DNA of 64,000 nucleotides from Pocillopora verrucosa (GCF_036669915.1 NC_089312.1:31753830-31817829); one strand, 5' to 3'. Positions 10,701 to 21,499 are shown, numbered from the stretch's first letter. Notes: a model not told the origin generated them from the sequence alone. Numbers and translations: made by a program.

Positions 10701-13700
10701 GAAGTTGGTGCCATGTCCATGTATATCTCTTAAGGCTTCCCTCTGCGGCTGACAAAACTCAGATACGCACAGTTAAACGAGAGTGTTTCCGAAGTGTGCG
10801 CGACTTCGATGCACAATGCTCTCCTGGTTAGGCATGAAAACAAACGTCCGTAACGTTTCACCTGATTGCGACCTATTTTAACAAAGAGGAGGCCAAATTA
10901 GTCCATGCCCACAAGAGTAAATGGTGGATCCGTCGGAGCGACTCGTGTGGCGCAATACAATGTATTATCTATACTCCAATAATGCTTCATGCATTCGAGG
11001 TTAACTCTTCAATCCTCTGAAATCCATTATTTCGAGTAGTTTCTCTTGTTTTAACGTTACTCTCTCATCTCATGGCATACTGATCTTCATTTCCTTTTAG
11101 AGATTAGATGAGATGTGTGGTGTGCTAGTCACTGGACTCGTACCATTCTCACGTTTCATTAATATTTCCGATTAAAAAAATATATATATGTATTTAAAAA
11201 AAACCAATTGCTCTAGTCGAGAGCAAGACCAGATTTCAGTTTTAGCATGAGATGTATAGTCTGCTAGTCACTTACTGGTAACATTTTATTAATACTTCGG
11301 GTTAAAAAAACAACTGCTTTAGTCGAGCACAAGACCCAATTTCAGTTTTAGCATAATCTATAAAAGTATCGTTGGCTTTCATAAATGATTGAGTTTTGAA
11401 GTTTTATTTTATATTTGCTTTCAGTTAACTCCAATAAAATGAATTAACAAAATAAATTTATAGAGCACCAGCACCCTTTCCACTTTTGGCCTAGATTAGG
11501 TTTCTGAAGATATATTGAGTCACATTCCAAAGCCTCATCACAAGAAAAATTTGAGATTCTGATTTGAGCTAGACCTAATCAAGGGTCAGCCTTGATAATT
11601 GAAAAAAATACCGTTTTCAACTCTCACATTTCCTCCATTTCATTGTTTAGACGAATTGATTGGATTTTTTTTCGAGTCCTCGATTTCTAAGTGTTATGTT
11701 AAGTGCTTTAACACAGCACGAACATTTTGCCAATTTTGATTTATCGAAAAAAAAAAAGCTCTATCCGCCACTTTAGGCGTTCATAGGGGTAGGAATAGTA
11801 GTAGAATATTTGCTCCAATTAACCATGGAAATAAATTATCAGGGATCCGTGAGTTAGCTTTCATTTGGATCGAGGCCTGTATCGTACAAAGTGGAAAAAA
11901 ACTTAGAAGGTAACAGCATTATGATTGATTGGTTTGCATTCCAAGGATCGCAATCAGGAGTATCTCATGGCCAAGCTATTTTCAGTCTTTCCACGATTGG
12001 ATCACACTGCAATCGGGTTAAATTCACTCAGGCATGGATAATTAAAGCATAATAGTCTCTCAACGTCCTGTGTCTTGTGTCTTGTGTCTTGACTCCTTCC
12101 GCTAAGAACACCTTTCGTCCTCCCTTTTTACCTAATTCTTAGAAAAACAAAGAACCCTTTCAATTCGTTTTATCGTTTTTCTTTCTTATCTTCCTGTTTC
12201 TTCTGGAATTTCATTACTTCATTCTGTATTTCTTTATAAAGTTTTTAGTTTCTACAGTATCCGCGTCAACAGTACTTCCCATCTTTGCATTTGCAGTATT
12301 TGTTTTGTCGTTTCCTTTATCTATGATCATTCATCTATTTTTCTTTTTTATTTCTTTTTGATTAGTCGTTTACATCGATACCCAAAATTCACGTGACTTT
12401 GCAACATGGTACTTTAAACCAAGTTCAGGACGCAAACGTCTCCACGAATTATTTAGAAGTTTGTTTACAGGAATCGACAACATTCGACGGCCTTCACGAT
12501 AAACTTCAGTGATATGTTGAACATAGAAATTACAAAACAGTTCCCATACGGTCAGGAAGTCTATGATATTTATTTTCCTTTTTTCAGAACTGGATGACCT
12601 ACGAACATTTCCACATCCTGGGAGACAAAGGATTCCTTGTCTGTAAAGTTTTCCGAAAACAAGGTACCATCTACAAGAAACAGTTACGCCTTATGTAAGG
12701 TATGTAATTCCAAAGTAATGATGCCCTCGACAAGGGAATGGTAAGGAGGCTCGAACCCGAAGAGTATAAGCCAGAACGGGGACGAAACCCATTTGGGTAC
12801 GGTAAGTATACCCGCAGCTTCACAATTCGAACAGTCCGGGCAATAACCATTTCTGGATACTTGATGACGTCACCAACATGGATGTCGTAGTGGGACATCG
12901 AAGAAACTCACTCATTACTTTATTCGAGCCCTAGCGACTTAGTTCCCTACCCAAATCCCATGAAACCTTGCAAAATTACAGAAGACAAGCAATTACACAC
13001 AACAAGCAAAGAACTGATGGTGGTCGCGATGACTAAAAGGAAAAATTCAGATGAAAAGTCGGGTGGAGGTCCATGTTGCGAAGGGCTCGATCGAGGAATA
13101 ACCTCTCTTTAGTTGAGGTTTTCAGGTATGCAACATTTTTTTGGATTCCTAAAAAAAATCTTTTAAAAAACTAGAATAAATTTGCTTCCAATTTGTCAAA
13201 ATTCCAATCGAGTGCACGAGGTTTTTGCTCGAGTGCACGAATGTTGAAAGTCTGTTAGTGTGCAAACTACCAGACGGATTCCTTTGTTCAGATCCATCGG
13301 AGTATCGTGTAAACCATAAATTTTAACCATACGTTGTGGCCGGCCAATTTAAAGTAAAAGGACAATTATTTATCGGACCTTTATAAGCCTACATTGTGAA
13401 TTTCAGATCAAGCCAACAGCATGGATGAACACATTCAGTATCTCGAGACACTTTGTCGTCTTTGTGGCACAAATCTGCCACGGACCTGGGTCAGTGCTAC
13501 AAACAAAGAATCTTTTACATCGGAGCTCTGGATGAAATTTCGAATCAATGTCGATCTTGACATTAGAGAGATTCATTCAGCCAAGGCGAATGCACAATAA
13601 AAAATAATTTCAGGAAACCACGGATCTAACACATAAATGTGATTATCCAGCGAGTAAGTTCTCCTTCGGGCAAACATAAAACAAAGAAGTATCACATCTT

Positions 13701-14924
13701 CAGGTATCGTATCCGGGAAATGTGCGATAAGAGCGGCATGAAGATGAAAATAAAGAAATCACATTGGTGGAAAGCCTTGCCGAAGTGTCTCTATTACAGC
13801 ATTCCGGAAACAAAGGTTGGAGTTTAACTACACGAACTGATGAGAGTGAAATTTTCGTCTAAAACCACAAGGGACTTGTCTGTAATTGTGAAACTCGTTT
13901 AGAAACACCGCTCGTGCTTTCACATTTTGCAATGATTACCTAAACAAACTTTCTATACAGGGTGTTCAAATCAAAGGGTAATTGTAAAGGACATATTATT
14001 GCTGGCTAAAAGCTGTAGGACCGAATTTGTAGTGTTCTGAGACCTAGATTCTCCCGCGAATCGATCAATAGCGCGCAAAATACCTTGTATGATTCTCTTG
14101 CATTGAATTCGATCATGTGTATTCGTCCTAATATAGATTGTGACTACTTGATTTTATTTTATCCCACTCATGTATTTATTGGCGTTTATTTTCCAGGTAT
14201 CATAATTTCAAGATCAAAGCTCCACGTGGAACACCGCTTGTTATTCAAAGTGAAGATGACAACACGTATGACTCGCATGCACTGGCTTGTCTTCTTCCAC
14301 GAGAAATGGAACGCATTCCAGAGGCTCTACGAGAAGTCCAGATTTTCAGCAAATCGCAGAGAAAGACATACACTTTAGGAGATGTCAAAGGGCAGCAGAT
14401 CGGCATGGTTCAGCACTTTCTAAACATACAGCTGCATGCTTTGCTTCGATGTGGCAAAATAACCAGGAATTGAAGGGTAAGTAACTGTTTTCTTGCTTTA
14501 CTGTTACTTTTTCGTAAAGGCTTGATGGACTGAAATTGATAATGTCTATTTAAAAATCGGAGAGAAGCAAGATATTGTCTTTCCTCGACTTATACTGGAG
14601 AGAAATGAAATTGTCCCGATTCCGCGATCTTACACCTCACTCGTCCCAATTGTTATCAGTGCGCGTTATTTGGTTCAACCTTATTTAATTGGTTTTCTTG
14701 TAACCCAAAATAGGGAAATCAACGGAGAACGGACAGTAACATCGAGGCCAAGCTCTACCCAGAAGTTCTCCAGATACAAACAGGCTGGCGGAGGAGCTTT
14801 TATTCCTGTGACGCTCTCGGTGGAAGGACCACAGCGTTACAAAGAATTTGTGCTAGAAAGAATCCGCTTTACTCTTCCAGAATGCGAGAATGTCGAGGAC
14901 ATGCATGTTGAATGTTTGAAATAA
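3089..14924 (+). CDS. Unrecognised multi-exon gene with an apparent one-base insertion
   Basis: Four exons fit by splice sites and phase. 3089-3307 starts after TTTTTTTTCCAG and ends before GTAAGT (phase 0 to 0). 12588-12694 starts after TTTTTTCAG and ends before GTAAGG (phase 0 to 2). 14197-14476 starts after TTTTCCAG and ends before GTAAGT. 14714-14924 ends in TAA. The third exon reads through KAPRGTPLVIQ and DDNTYDSHALACLLP to a TGA six bases before the donor. Removing one base near 14465-14470 would give TRIEG and restore phase 2 into the last exon, which carries YKQAGGGAFIPVTLSV and ends VEDMHVECLK. The fold resembles uncharacterised coral proteins from memory, but I cannot name a function. 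The intron at 3308-12587 holds the minus-strand Ig receptor gene. Whether the first exon belongs here is uncertain, since its only link is matching phase. The gene is either recently broken or carries a sequence error. Confidence 0.45.
4368..7436 (-). CDS. Ig-domain receptor-like gene D (membrane exon not found)
   Basis: Exon 7436-7310 starts at ATG and gives a signal peptide (NFFMLFLVTSAISNLSS) ending RCNSKT, then a GTTAGT donor in phase 1. Exon 7147-6824 is exactly 324 nt, phase 1 to 1, between CCGTCTAG and GTAGGC. It is one Ig-like domain with LTCIAWP, WTKYIQWYDPQ, AKCLQG, HCILML, NYTCEA and GYCRQK. Two downstream exons fit in phase and may be the cytoplasmic tail: 4939-4836 (IAIETDHQLALELPDMF; phase 2 to 1) and 4540-4368 (phase 1 to stop), rich in charged residues and ending RLQYVTVYK. 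A transmembrane exon must lie between 4940 and 6823 if the tail belongs here, and I could not find it. Genes E and F are paralogous in the first two exons. The likely role is cell-surface recognition. The Ig part is secure; the tail assignment is tentative. Confidence 0.6.
5664..5694. repeat. Poly-T tract
   Basis: Near-pure T run broken by single C and G. It may be the reverse complement of a retroelement A-tail, though no body was recognised next to it. Confidence 0.5.
5797..5830 (-). repeat. (TCAA)n microsatellite, possible LINE 3' tail
   Basis: About six TCAA units are followed by TTTATTTAACGTGG. Read on the minus strand this ends in TTGA repeats, the style of 3' tail seen on L2/CR1-type non-LTR elements. 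No reverse-transcriptase frame survives beside it. Confidence 0.45.
6398..6595. repeat. Degenerate AAAACCGAAAA tandem stretch
   Basis: The motif AAAACCGAAAA/AAACCGC recurs about every 10-20 bp over 200 bp. The open frames across it on both strands are low-complexity artefacts (repeated Lys-Pro-Lys on one strand, Phe-Arg-Phe on the other). Confidence 0.55.
7660..7795. repeat. ATT/ATC trinucleotide microsatellite
   Basis: Runs of ATT with interspersed ATC units, including about nine consecutive ATT units near 7740-7766. The His/Tyr-rich open frame across it is an artefact. Confidence 0.85.
7830..8530. other. Non-coding stretch, nothing recognised
   Basis: AT-rich. No exon-like frame, palindrome or tandem repeat was recognised. 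Confidence 0.35.
8532..8634. repeat. Copy 1 of a ~100-bp duplication with AAAATGGCGGC
   Basis: This segment, from CTTTCCGTCGG to AAAATGGCGGC, matches 9785-9888 with scattered differences. AAAATGGCGGC fits the YY1 consensus. On the minus strand both copies open a short frame beginning ATGAG(T), then coding SFEVFLC-like sequence. Both may be duplicated 5' ends of a gene or part of a larger repeat. Confidence 0.6.
8830..8985 (-). repeat. tRNA-derived SINE
   Basis: On the minus strand AGCTCAGTTGGTAGAGC (A-box) and GGGTTCAAATTCC (B-box) lie about 40 bp apart, as in tRNA-derived promoters. They are followed by TTTTTTAGGCCTTATTT, then TTAAGTAGTGTTCA and AAGATCGCTT. The same tail recurs at 36091-36182. 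There is no acceptor stem, so this is a SINE and not a functional tRNA gene. Confidence 0.7.
9058..9162. mobile_element. Short palindromic MITE-like element
   Basis: A 105-bp element has terminal inverted repeats GGTCCGTATTCGGAAAAACT... and its near-complement ending GCAATACGGACC, each about 26 bp. The centre holds a second small palindrome, CGGCCTCGGGCCG. There is no coding content, and no clear target-site duplication was seen. Confidence 0.6.
9785..10176. repeat. Copy 2 of duplication plus SINE-tail remnant
   Basis: 9785-9888 repeats 8532-8634, including AAAATGGCGGC. 10063-10176 (TCAGTGCTAAAAACG to AAGCGATCTTT) repeats sequence near 8764-8855. The same two blocks in the same order suggest one local duplication of about 1.25 kb offset, later interrupted. 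Confidence 0.5.
10180..12580. other. Intronic or intergenic, mostly featureless
   Basis: No exon-like frame was seen. There is a small TGTGTCT triplication near 12069-12090. Two similar 60-80-bp blocks near 11105-11235 and 11245-11350 share GAGATG(T)GT..CTAGTCACT and CTAGTCGAG..CAAGACC..ATTTCAGTTTTAGCAT, a short direct repeat. Nothing else was recognised. Confidence 0.35.
12720..12905 (-). repeat. Dispersed repeat with TGACGTCA site
   Basis: The minus-strand sequence includes TATCCAGAAATGGTTATTGC and CCGGACTGTTCG. It matches 15107-15140 in the opposite orientation. It also has a CRE palindrome, TGACGTCA, near 12864. The open frame across it is probably not a gene. Confidence 0.4.
13408..13600 (+). 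pseudogene. C-x2-C zinc-finger exon fragment
   Basis: After a TTTCAG acceptor an open frame gives SMDEHIQYLETLCRLCGTN, then SFTSELWMKFRINVDLDIREIH and a TAA stop without a donor. CRLCG followed by FRINVDLD and IH resembles the zinc-binding start of RAG1-like and related proteins in invertebrates, where a second CxxC normally follows IHP. That second pair is missing. It appears to be a truncated fragment; homology needs a search. Confidence 0.3.
14085..14196. other. Intron upstream of exon 3 of the unrecognised gene
   Basis: AT-rich with a pyrimidine-rich 3' end, TTTATTTTCCAG, consistent with an intron. No exon was seen. Confidence 0.35.
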
Positions 14925-15290
14925 ACGAATATTTTTAATGGTATCTTACGTCAACTCTTAATCAGCGAATTTTGTTTCAGCTTACTACCGCATTACAACA
15001 TGGCCGCCACAAAAAAAAATCAGCTTCTTCTTGTTTCCAGCACCTCTCGGCCAAATTTGCTTTGTTTTGGTTTTGATCTCACCCAATCACAAAGCTCGAA
15101 ACCGATATCCAGAAATGGTTATGGCCCGAACTGTCGAAAGATACCTACTAACCCGAGGAAACAATTAAGGACAGTGGAGATACCGGTCAATTAGTCTTCC
15201 CAACCCAGTCGTAGAAAAAAACATTGACTCCTTCGCAACCAGGGTTCCAATAGAGCGAATGGAATCTAGTACGAAGTTTAAAGTTTGCTT
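14925..15290. other. 3' flank with dispersed repeat copy
   Basis: Includes 15107-15140, the inverted relative of the repeat at 12720-12905. No gene was recognised. Confidence 0.35.
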
Positions 15291-15299
15291 TTTTAAAGA

Positions 15300-15600
15300 T
15301 TAGCGAGGCTGAGACATGGTATACGAGCGCGCTCGATCGCGAGGTGAGGCGAAGAAAATCCACCTGAAGACACGCTATTGTTTATGCTCTTCCGCCCCCT
15401 AACAGCGCTCATGAAAGGATTGACAATGAAATTTAGGAAGAACAAGTCACAAAAAATGACGTCACGCGGATTAAAGCGCCAATTCCCGGAAACTAAAGGC
15501 GCATATTCTTTGCCGCGCGCATCACACTCGTTCTCACGCTCCGCGCGCGCGCATTCGTGTATTGCACTTTGGCCCCGCCAAACCACCTGTTCAGCAGGCT
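15300..15600. repeat. CpG-rich block with CRE site, probable repeat or old promoter
   Basis: This is the most GC-rich stretch nearby, with runs such as GCGCGCGCG and AGCGCGCTCGATCGCGAG, and one TGACGTCA palindrome at about 15459. Long open frames occur on both strands because stops are rare in GC-rich DNA, and no domain is visible. It could be a CpG-rich repeat or an orphan promoter. Confidence 0.35.
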
Positions 15601-16730
15601 AGACTATAGTTTGCATGAAAAATTTTTGAAAAATATTGCAACCCACTTAAGTAATTCTCAAAACGTTCTTTCGAGTTTATAATTTATGAGCTTCATAAAA
15701 TCTTATTGTTCTCTTTCTACATTACATCAACCATTTCAGTGGCTTGCACATTGACGTTTTAGTACACCAACAATTAAATTAGCATTTATTGTGAAGTAGC
15801 GGTAAAAGTTGCCGTCTACTTTTTCTCTGACCAGTTCGGTCATGTTACCTGTAAGGAGAATTCTCTTAATTCAGTTGAATCAACTGAATTTCGTGTAAAC
15901 GATGAAAAGGTGTTTACATAGTATACAACGCAGTGCATTTGTTCATTTTGAGTTGTTTAACTCCATGGCTTACGTATACCTATTTTGAAGTTGTGTAGAG
16001 GATTTTCGAAAGTCGAATCTGCGATTTTCATAACGCAAAGCCAGAGTTCGGAGAATGCTCCTTTAGTTGAAGATGGTTACATCGTCTATCTCGTTTCTAA
16101 ACGGCTGAGAAAAGGATGCCCTGTATTTTTCCTTTTTCAGAGGAGCAAGTACGAGAAGTTTGAATAAAGTTAGGTTTCGGAAGCAAGTTAACGAAAATGG
16201 GCGAAGAACGAAGATTTTAATCAGTCCGAGCTGTAATTAGCACTAATAGTACCTCGAGTGTTATTGGAAAAACAAACAAAACAAAGAAACTTTGTCCTTG
16301 TTAGGTGTGCATTAATTAAACATTAAAAACGTGTTTATACTTCTCCCTGAATGGCATTTCATGTGGTTTATTACTATTAATTCACATTAAAACGTTTGTA
16401 AGTTGCGATCTACAATACACGATGGCATCCAAGAATTTTCACAAATTACTAAAAGAAAAAAGTGACAAGGTAACTCTAAAGCGGTTAATAGCGAGCTCAC
16501 TGCAATTTTAAAATATTGCGGCAAGCTGGTTACAGCCAGTCCACTGCAATATAGAACGTTTTAGCTAGTTCAGAATTACCCTTAATAATTTCCCTCCTAT
16601 TAGAAAGGACCGTTTCCACATCCCTCAGAAACTTAAACTGAATCAAATGGAATTGACAGAAAAATTTGCTTTCCCTCACTTTTTAAAAACTTCGACGTTA
16701 GTCCTTTTTTTAGCATATTTCTAGGCTATC

Positions 16731-17555
16731 ATGAAAAAATTACTCGGTTCAGTTAAGATAAATGCAGTTTTCAGTTAATTCAATGCAGAAAAGAGTTAAC
16801 TCAGTGCAAAAAAAACAACAAACCAGACTTTGTGATTGGTCAATGATCAAAGAAACTCACAAATAGCCAATCAAATGTAAGCCTTGGATATCGCAAAATT
16901 TGCGAGCAAAACAATGGCCGGCATTTTAGGTAGGTTTTCATTCGCCACCGCAACAACAATACAGCAGCTGAAAAACAGCTCTAACAACGAAAACACTGTA
17001 AAATGCATTGCTTTTTGGTTGTTGGTTTGGAAAAATTGGTGTTTAGAGAGGGGAAATGCCAAGGAAATCAAAATTACGAGCTGATCCAGCTTTACAATTT
17101 GCTCAAGCTATTCTACGTCGAAATTAAAAACAAACATGATTAAACCTCGCAAACGACGATTCCATTCCATCGAAAGTGATTTGGACACAGACCGAAAAAT
17201 TCCTTGAACTGTCTAGTCGGACTTGTTTTGTGCTTTATAGATGTGAAAATACCTATCTATATTACTGTTTTGATCGTACGCGGTTGTTTTGACCGAATAC
17301 ACAAGCTTGAATAAATTATTTTTGCACTCGATGGGCGCGCTTTGCTTCTGCGTCATTATGATAATATTATTGTTTATGATATCTTGGAACATTATGATAA
17401 TATTAATATTATTATTTGCGTATTTTTCAAGTATGTTATTAATACGAAATCACATGATTTTTCTCGCGCAGTTTGGAATAAATAAGTTTGAAAAAATTTA
17501 CTCGTACTTAGTTATTCCAAATTGCACTCGAAATCATGTAATTACCTATGCTAAT
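16731..17555. repeat. Dispersed repeat copy 1, with recombinase-like relic
   Basis: Matches 52456-53285 in the same orientation along most of its length. The plus strand codes AGILGRFSFATATTIQQLKN, then NTVKCIAFWLLVWKNWCLER, which resembles the N-terminal region of Crypton-type or KCTD/QRICH1-related tyrosine-recombinase proteins of corals. A frameshift follows (LIQLYNLLKLFYVEI continues in another frame). The right end contains TTGGAATAAATAAG ... TTATTCCAAATTGCACTCG, an inverted pair. Confidence 0.5.
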
Positions 17556-18830
17556 TATCTCAGAATGTTGTAAAGCTGCCCCAAATTTTATTTTTCGATT
17601 TTGTTAGCCCTTGATAAGATCTATTTTGCTTGCATTGTCAATGGCAAGAACATTATAACATCTTGAACGAATACAATATTTTTTGCTTTGTTTTTGTTTT
17701 TGTTTTTTAATTTAAAAGGGCGACAATAAGGGTAGGAAATAAATGAGAGAAATGTAGGCTTGGTTGCATTTGGGTTAGTTTTGTGAGTTCGGCTACTTTG
17801 TTTGTTTTGTGGGTGATCAGAAGACGTTTAGTGAGTTCAACCATGCGGATCAGGTTGTAAGATACAGGAAGAACGAATTTTTAGTGACTAAACGCCATTG
17901 AAGCCTTTATATGCAATACCAAGAAAGCAGGTGTAAAAATGGAATTCAGAAAATAAGTTATCAATTCTAAATGTGTCATTCTTTTACACATGAATTACCA
18001 TCCTAATCGAGTATGTTAATAATTAGTGTATAAGGAGGATAAGTAACAACAATATTTAAAAGGCATTAAATGAACACCTGTTCCTTCCTAGCTTACTGTG
18101 AGAGCAGGAACTAGGGGTGACCTCTCAGTTAACGTTCATCGATGTTTAACCTGCTGATTAGTATTTCCACTTGCAGTACATTCAAGTAAAAGGGTTGCAA
18201 TTCTCTCTCGTCTTCGGATTTACGGTCATTACACTCATCACGGACGGTCATTACCCCCCGATCTCGCTGCGTTCCGTCGGTCGAAACTATTTTCTCGTTT
18301 CACCCTCTCGCTCAGTTACTCCAAAAGTTAACAATTATTCACCTCCATCGGTGGCTAGTGGTGGATATTTATCGAGTCGCGAATCCCGTGTGAGTTTCTC
18401 GGAGGTGAGGAGCAAATATTCGTAGTTCGATTAGCCAATCAGGGTGCGCCTCCAACGTTATCCACTGTATCAGTATTAATCAAAATTGCAATTCCCTTGA
18501 CTGTGGTTGGTTTTCAAAAAGTTTTATTTCACTCTTATTCACTTGTCAAGTTGTTATCGGACAGTTCAATAAGGCAATCATATTGAAAGTTGTAGTTTAA
18601 ATTAACCAATCACAACCGTTGTTTCAATCGCCGTTAAAATAGTGTACAGACTCAGTTTGGCTATTCTTGGACTCTACTCAGTCCTGTTACCACTACGTAT
18701 ACTAACTCAATCATTGCTGACACTTCCAACGACTTATAAAAAAAATCAGTTCACTCTTTGGAGATACGTTCGATTGTCAAATTTTATTTAAGAACATATA
18801 TCAATACACATGTACTCTTTGAAATAAAAA
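17556..18830. other. Repeat-bearing intergenic region
   Basis: 18200-18430 has the look of a known type of coral repeat (CACCTCCATCGGTGG...GGTGGATATTTATCGAG), with a short inverted core. No gene was recognised. The 3' end of FReD gene A begins at the right edge. Confidence 0.35.
18784..18789 (-). terminator. Polyadenylation signal AATAAA of FReD gene A
   Basis: Minus-strand AATAAA lies about 45 nt beyond the TAA stop of gene A, the normal distance for 3'-end formation. Confidence 0.6.
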
Positions 18831-18833
18831 AAA

Positions 18834-20045
18834 TTATCCTGAGCAATTAGGCTTGATCTTCATTTCGGCTTTGGTGGCTTTATATTGGGGCTCATCGGGC
18901 TCATTTTGACTCCACTGTGCCCATCTTAAACCGTTTTTTTGTTGGTATATACCGTTAAGGTTGGAGTTACCACAATGACTTAGACCAATGGGATACCACC
19001 AAGCTCCAAACTCCTTAGCACATTTGGACTGCGAGTCTTTGTCGGATGTAAAAAATGGAGCATTGTTGTTGTAATCAAAAGAATCACTAGCGTTTCCTAC
19101 AGGGCAAGAAGAAAAGAAAAAAAGAATTTAAAAAATAAACAGAAAGATAATGGTATTTATTAAACGCTCAATTTCAGTCAGCTGGATAGAGGCTCGTATC
19201 ACAATTAATTTTTTAAGACAAAATAAACAATCTAGTTGCTGTTCAGTCAATTTAATGAGCCAAACACTGCGAAATGATTCAGATTTCATTGCAATTCGAC
19301 TGTCATCGCTTTCTGTATAAGGCTTATTCTCCAAGCCTAAAAATCTAGCTGATTAATTGATTCATTTTTTCAGACTTTGTATGAATGACAATGATAATCA
19401 CCCAACAAATGTGAATACCTGTAAAAACCCTTCCAATTGTGAGGGCATAATCTTTGCTTTCCGTTTCAACTAAGAACAAGTCGTACTCTTCGAAAATGCG
19501 TTGAATGCCCTGGCTGAGGTTAAATTCCAAATCTACTCTAAGCTTGTTCTTTGTTCCCCAAGTGAGACCGTTTATTTTGTCCAGTCCTAACCAAAACTCG
19601 CCACTCAAGTTACCGAAGCCACGCTTGTAGTCACACCAGCTACGATTAAAATTTACAGAGCCGTCCATTCTCTTCTGGATGACTGTCCACCCTCCTCCAC
19701 CAGTGCTCTGGTCACAATACACATCAAAGGCACTTAAACCATCAGGATAAATCGTGTATACACCGCTGGTTGTATTTCCAGCCTTGTAAAGCTCAGCACA
19801 ATTAGCTGTAAAAAAAATGTGATAAGTCAAAAGAATTAACGGACCTAATCAAAGCCAAGTATTAGTAGAAAGTTTTGGAAAGAAAAGTAGTTCCATGTAC
19901 GTACTGCTGTATGGGAAATAGAACTTCTATGCAAGAAAACAGAAATAACGAAGTACTCACCCGCAAATGACGTGGTTGGACGACCCAATATCTGATTCCT
20001 AAAAGCCAACGCCAGGAGCAAAAATATCCGGAGAGAAACTTGCAT
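18834..20045 (-). CDS. Secreted fibrinogen-related (FReD) protein A, 244 aa
   Basis: Three exons: 20045-19961 (signal peptide, MQVSLRIFLLLALAF...), 19805-19419 (387 nt) and 19096-18834, with AG/GT borders and phase 1 at both introns. The total of 735 nt gives 244 residues. The protein is a signal peptide plus one fibrinogen C-terminal domain and nothing else. Seen motifs are NCAELY, GVYTIYPDG, AFDVYCDQ, GGWTVIQKRMDGSVNF, GEFWLGLDKI, KCAKEFGAWWY, SNLNGIY and EMKIKPNC. Family members such as ficolins and tachylectins bind acetylated sugars and act in innate recognition. The usual DxDND calcium loop is replaced by SDKDSQ, so calcium use is doubtful. Gene C is a close paralogue on the other strand. 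The start is the first ATG giving a signal peptide. A TATA box lies about 85 nt upstream. Confidence 0.85.
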
Positions 20046-20129
20046 TGTTCGAATGTTGAATTCACCTGAAACTTCTTATAGCAATGAGAGTGCTAAGTTT
20101 TGATGGCAGAACTAGTGCAGCCAACTAAA

Positions 20130-20135
20130 TTTATA
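20130..20135 (-). promoter_or_regulatory. TATA box of FReD gene A
   Basis: Minus-strand TATAAA about 85 nt upstream of the ATG, leaving room for a transcript start and a short leader. Gene C has a TATA box at a similar distance (95 nt). Confidence 0.55.
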
Positions 20136-20591
20136 CTCCCTGATGGTAAACATTTTTAAGGAAGAGAATACTTCGACAGTGCTAAAGAGCTATTTTAGTA
20201 TCATGGACTCAAAAATTTAATTTTAGACAGCTGTTTAAACAGAAGTTCAAGGATCTCTTTTATGGCCATGCGGAAGCTTAGTGGAAGGAACAAAAAACAT
20301 CCCACGGCTCAAATTTCGTTTTTGAAGAAACTGTTGCTCAATATTTAGACTTCCAACATTCGCGACTGTTTCCTCTTTAACTATGCTCAAGAAAACATGA
20401 ACATACATGTTTGATGCTTCATGTTACAGAACACAAATTATGAGCACAAAGTTTCATGCTTCATGTTCCTTTTTACAGTTGTTTAATTTCATATCTATAG
20501 GTTCAAACGATGGATTTACTCTTCAAAAGAAATTTGCTTCGAAAGGAGAGCATATGTTCATATACCCCTTGGAAGCAACACCTCATAATAT

Positions 20592-20882
20592 ATGAAACCA
20601 CCTCTTTTTTTTTCCTTTTTTTTTCTTTTTTTTTTGATTCAGAAATTTTCCTTTGACCGAGCCAAAAAGAAAATAATAATTCTGCCCAGTTTTTATTTTG
20701 GATTCATAGTATTGGTCCTCAGTGTAATGTTGCCGGAATCTACACCAATCAAGATGAAATTATTTAGAGTTAATCAGCGGAAGATTGATGATGTCCATAT
20801 TTTCTACAGTGGACCCTCTTTGAAGTTGAATGAAAAAGAAATAAAAAAGAACGAAAAAGAAACGCCAGCTGTTTTCAAATAG
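20592..20882 (+). other. Open frame of unknown status
   Basis: 96 codons beginning in a poly-T run that encodes Phe repeats, then a Lys/Glu-rich C-terminal part. No domain, splice context or paralogue is visible. It is probably a chance frame; the lysine-rich end (KEIKKNEKE) is low complexity. Confidence 0.12.
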
Positions 20883-21349
20883 GAGGGTGTGAACTTCAAA
20901 CTAAGAAAAACTCAACATGCTATTCAAGGAAGTAAAACAGGTCAAGGCTCAAATTAAAACTGAGTTAAGAATGCCAGCTGAACCTTAGTGGGCGAGAATT
21001 CCAAAGTTGACAGATGCAATTAAACACAAGATCCCAGGATGTTGAGAAGATTAGGATGTTGGCCCACTTATTTGATTTTTCGTATTCACTGAAGCCTGAT
21101 GGAGAATTAATACTTCCGTCAATGGTACTAAGTAGGTTTAGCCAGGTTTTAAAAGAGGGACCGTGATGTTTTCCTCGTTTGTCTTATCAATGAAATGAAG
21201 CCTTTATGTGAAGGGTTCGAATTCGAGTGGACGACTTATTCAGTACTTGTTTACGAACCATTGAATAAATTTGAATGTCTTGGAAAGAAGAAAACAAACG
21301 CCACGGGCATTTAATATTTTTTTATGATCTGTTTTCAAAAAACAAGAAA

Positions 21350-21380
21350 AAAAAAGAAAAGAAAAGAAAGAAAACCAAAG
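21350..21380. repeat. A/G-rich low-complexity tract
   Basis: A purine run of AAAG/AAAAG units. It explains the lysine-rich open frame on the plus strand. Confidence 0.5.
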
Positions 21381-21499
21381 TAAAAGTGATAAAAAGGCAA
21401 ACAGATAATTTCCGTAAAGCAAAGAAAAGAATACATGCGAATCAAATGCTATTCAGAAATGAAGAGCTAAACTGCCGAATTTTTTAGGGTCAATTCCAC

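Noticed and set aside
13639..13827. Frame with MCDKSGMKMKIKKSHWWKALPKC as a further exon of the plus-strand gene
   Set aside because: Its acceptor fits phase 2, but it ends in phase 0 before a weak GTTGGA donor, which does not join to the next exon in phase.
15293..15602. Overlapping open frames in the CpG-rich block
   Set aside because: GC-rich DNA has few stops; no motif or exon border supports either frame.
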